From: Hoeflea sp.
GTDB lineage: Bacteria > Pseudomonadota > Alphaproteobacteria > Rhizobiales > Rhizobiaceae
Direction of reading: 5' to 3'
DNA: 64,000 nt
NCBI RefSeq assembly: GCF_030682515.1
Contig: NZ_JAUXOD010000011.1
Location: forward strand, 93,608-157,607
Shown: piece by piece, positions 63,673 through 64,000 of the stretch
How the letters are laid out: every line of letters begins with the position of its first letter
How positions within the stretch are numbered: position 1 is the stretch's first letter
Program-made: the position numbers and the translations under genes
The notes under the pieces: generated by a model
Databases searched by the model: none
The model's input: only the letters and a program-made list of their open reading frames with translations
What the model was told of the DNA's origin: nothing

Positions 63673-64000
63673 TCAGGGCTTGCGGTTCTCCAGGAAATCG
63701 CCCATCCGCTCCATCGCCTTCTCGATGTTGTCATCGGAATTGGCACAGGAGACGCGGATATAGCCCTCTCCCAGCACGCCGAAATCCGGCCCGCCGATGA
63801 GCGCCACGCCGGCCTCGTCGAGAAGCGCGTTGGCAAGCGGCTTGGCTTTCCATCCGGTGGCCGAGATGTTGGGGAAGGCGTAGAACGCGCCCTTGGGCAG
63901 CACGCAGGAGACGCCGGGCAGGCCATTGAGCAGGTCGGTCACCAGCCTGCGACGGCGATCGAACGCCACGAGCATGGCGTCAACCGTGTCCTGGGGGCCG
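63673..64000 (-). CDS. class I/II PLP aminotransferase, C-terminal part (runs off window)
   Basis: Partial gene; the start lies beyond the right edge. The visible 108 codons include GPQDTVDAMLVAFDRRR at the edge, then VLPKGAFYAFPNISATGW, LLDEAGVALIGGPDFGVLGEGYIRVSCANSD. The final part is the small domain of AspC-type aminotransferases, with the substrate-carboxylate Arg in YIRVSCA. Likely aspartate or aromatic aminotransferase. The track gives a start at 63975, but this Met is internal because the frame stays open to the window end. Confidence 0.85.
   Translation of the reverse strand, partial: GPQDTVDAMLVAFDRRRRLVTDLLNGLPGVSCVLPKGAFYAFPNISATGWKAKPLANALLDEAGVALIGGPDFGVLGEGYIRVSCANSDDNIEKAMERMGDFLENRKP

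Overview
The window is GC-rich, densely coding chromosomal DNA. It fits an alphaproteobacterium of the Hyphomicrobiales (Rhizobium/Phyllobacterium relatives). The reasons are the smo-mtlK polyol operon, the number of ABC and TRAP uptake operons, a PEP-dependent dihydroxyacetone kinase run by its own EI and HPr, TAXI-type TRAP transport, and many ATGA/TGATG start-stop overlaps. This placement is inferred from gene content, not from a database search. I see no rRNA, tRNA, CRISPR array, insertion sequence, phage gene or replication origin.

Layout. 0.1-9.3 kb: a choline-kinase-like phosphotransferase, a divergent SAM methyltransferase, and a minus-strand operon of betaine-type ABC transporter (proX-proV-proW, with two permease modules fused in proW), a second choline-kinase-like gene and a dimethylglycine/sarcosine-dehydrogenase-like flavoprotein. 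9.5 kb: a DeoR regulator. 10.3-18.5 kb: a minus-strand polyol operon of HAD phosphatase, SorC regulator, smoE-F-G-K, sorbitol dehydrogenase smoS and mannitol dehydrogenase mtlK. 18.7-21.1 kb: a YbdK-type carboxylate-amine ligase and acetate kinase. 21.6-31.7 kb: a plus-strand operon that joins a two-ATPase carbohydrate ABC transporter to a complete phosphorelay (EI, HPr, DhaM, DhaL, DhaK), with a small membrane protein and a small HTH-like protein inside it.

31.9-34.2 kb: a three-gene cell-envelope cluster of unknown role (membrane protein, short Gly-rich exported peptide, Tat/lipoprotein DUF1513-like protein). 34.3-40.2 kb: a BMP-type nucleoside/base ABC transporter with a cytosine-deaminase-like hydrolase. 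40.3-44.0 kb: a hypothetical membrane-anchored protein, then gltX-lysS on the minus strand. 44.3-50.4 kb: a LacI regulator, xylB-xylA, a PcaD-like hydrolase and a GH1 beta-glucosidase. 50.5-56.0 kb: a DUF421 protein, a 4-hydroxyproline epimerase/D-amino-acid dehydrogenase pair, the tRNA hydroxylation enzyme TrhO, KDPG aldolase and a DUF533 protein. 56.2-62.7 kb: a DctB/DctD-like two-component system and a TAXI TRAP transporter. 62.9-64.0 kb: a LysE exporter and the 3' part of an aminotransferase that runs off the right edge.

The theme is scavenging of polyols, sugars, triose, betaines, nucleobases and hydroxyproline, each uptake system sitting with its own first catabolic enzymes and usually its own regulator. 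The most unusual unit is the ABC transporter-Dha phosphorelay operon. Strong regulatory signals are a perfect 21-bp palindrome between the SorC gene and smoE, a 26-bp dyad in front of the LacI gene, three copies of an AATGTTTAGT motif in front of the ABC-Dha operon, stem-loops between four binding-protein genes and the next gene, and a leader structure that would hide the DUF421 ribosome-binding site.
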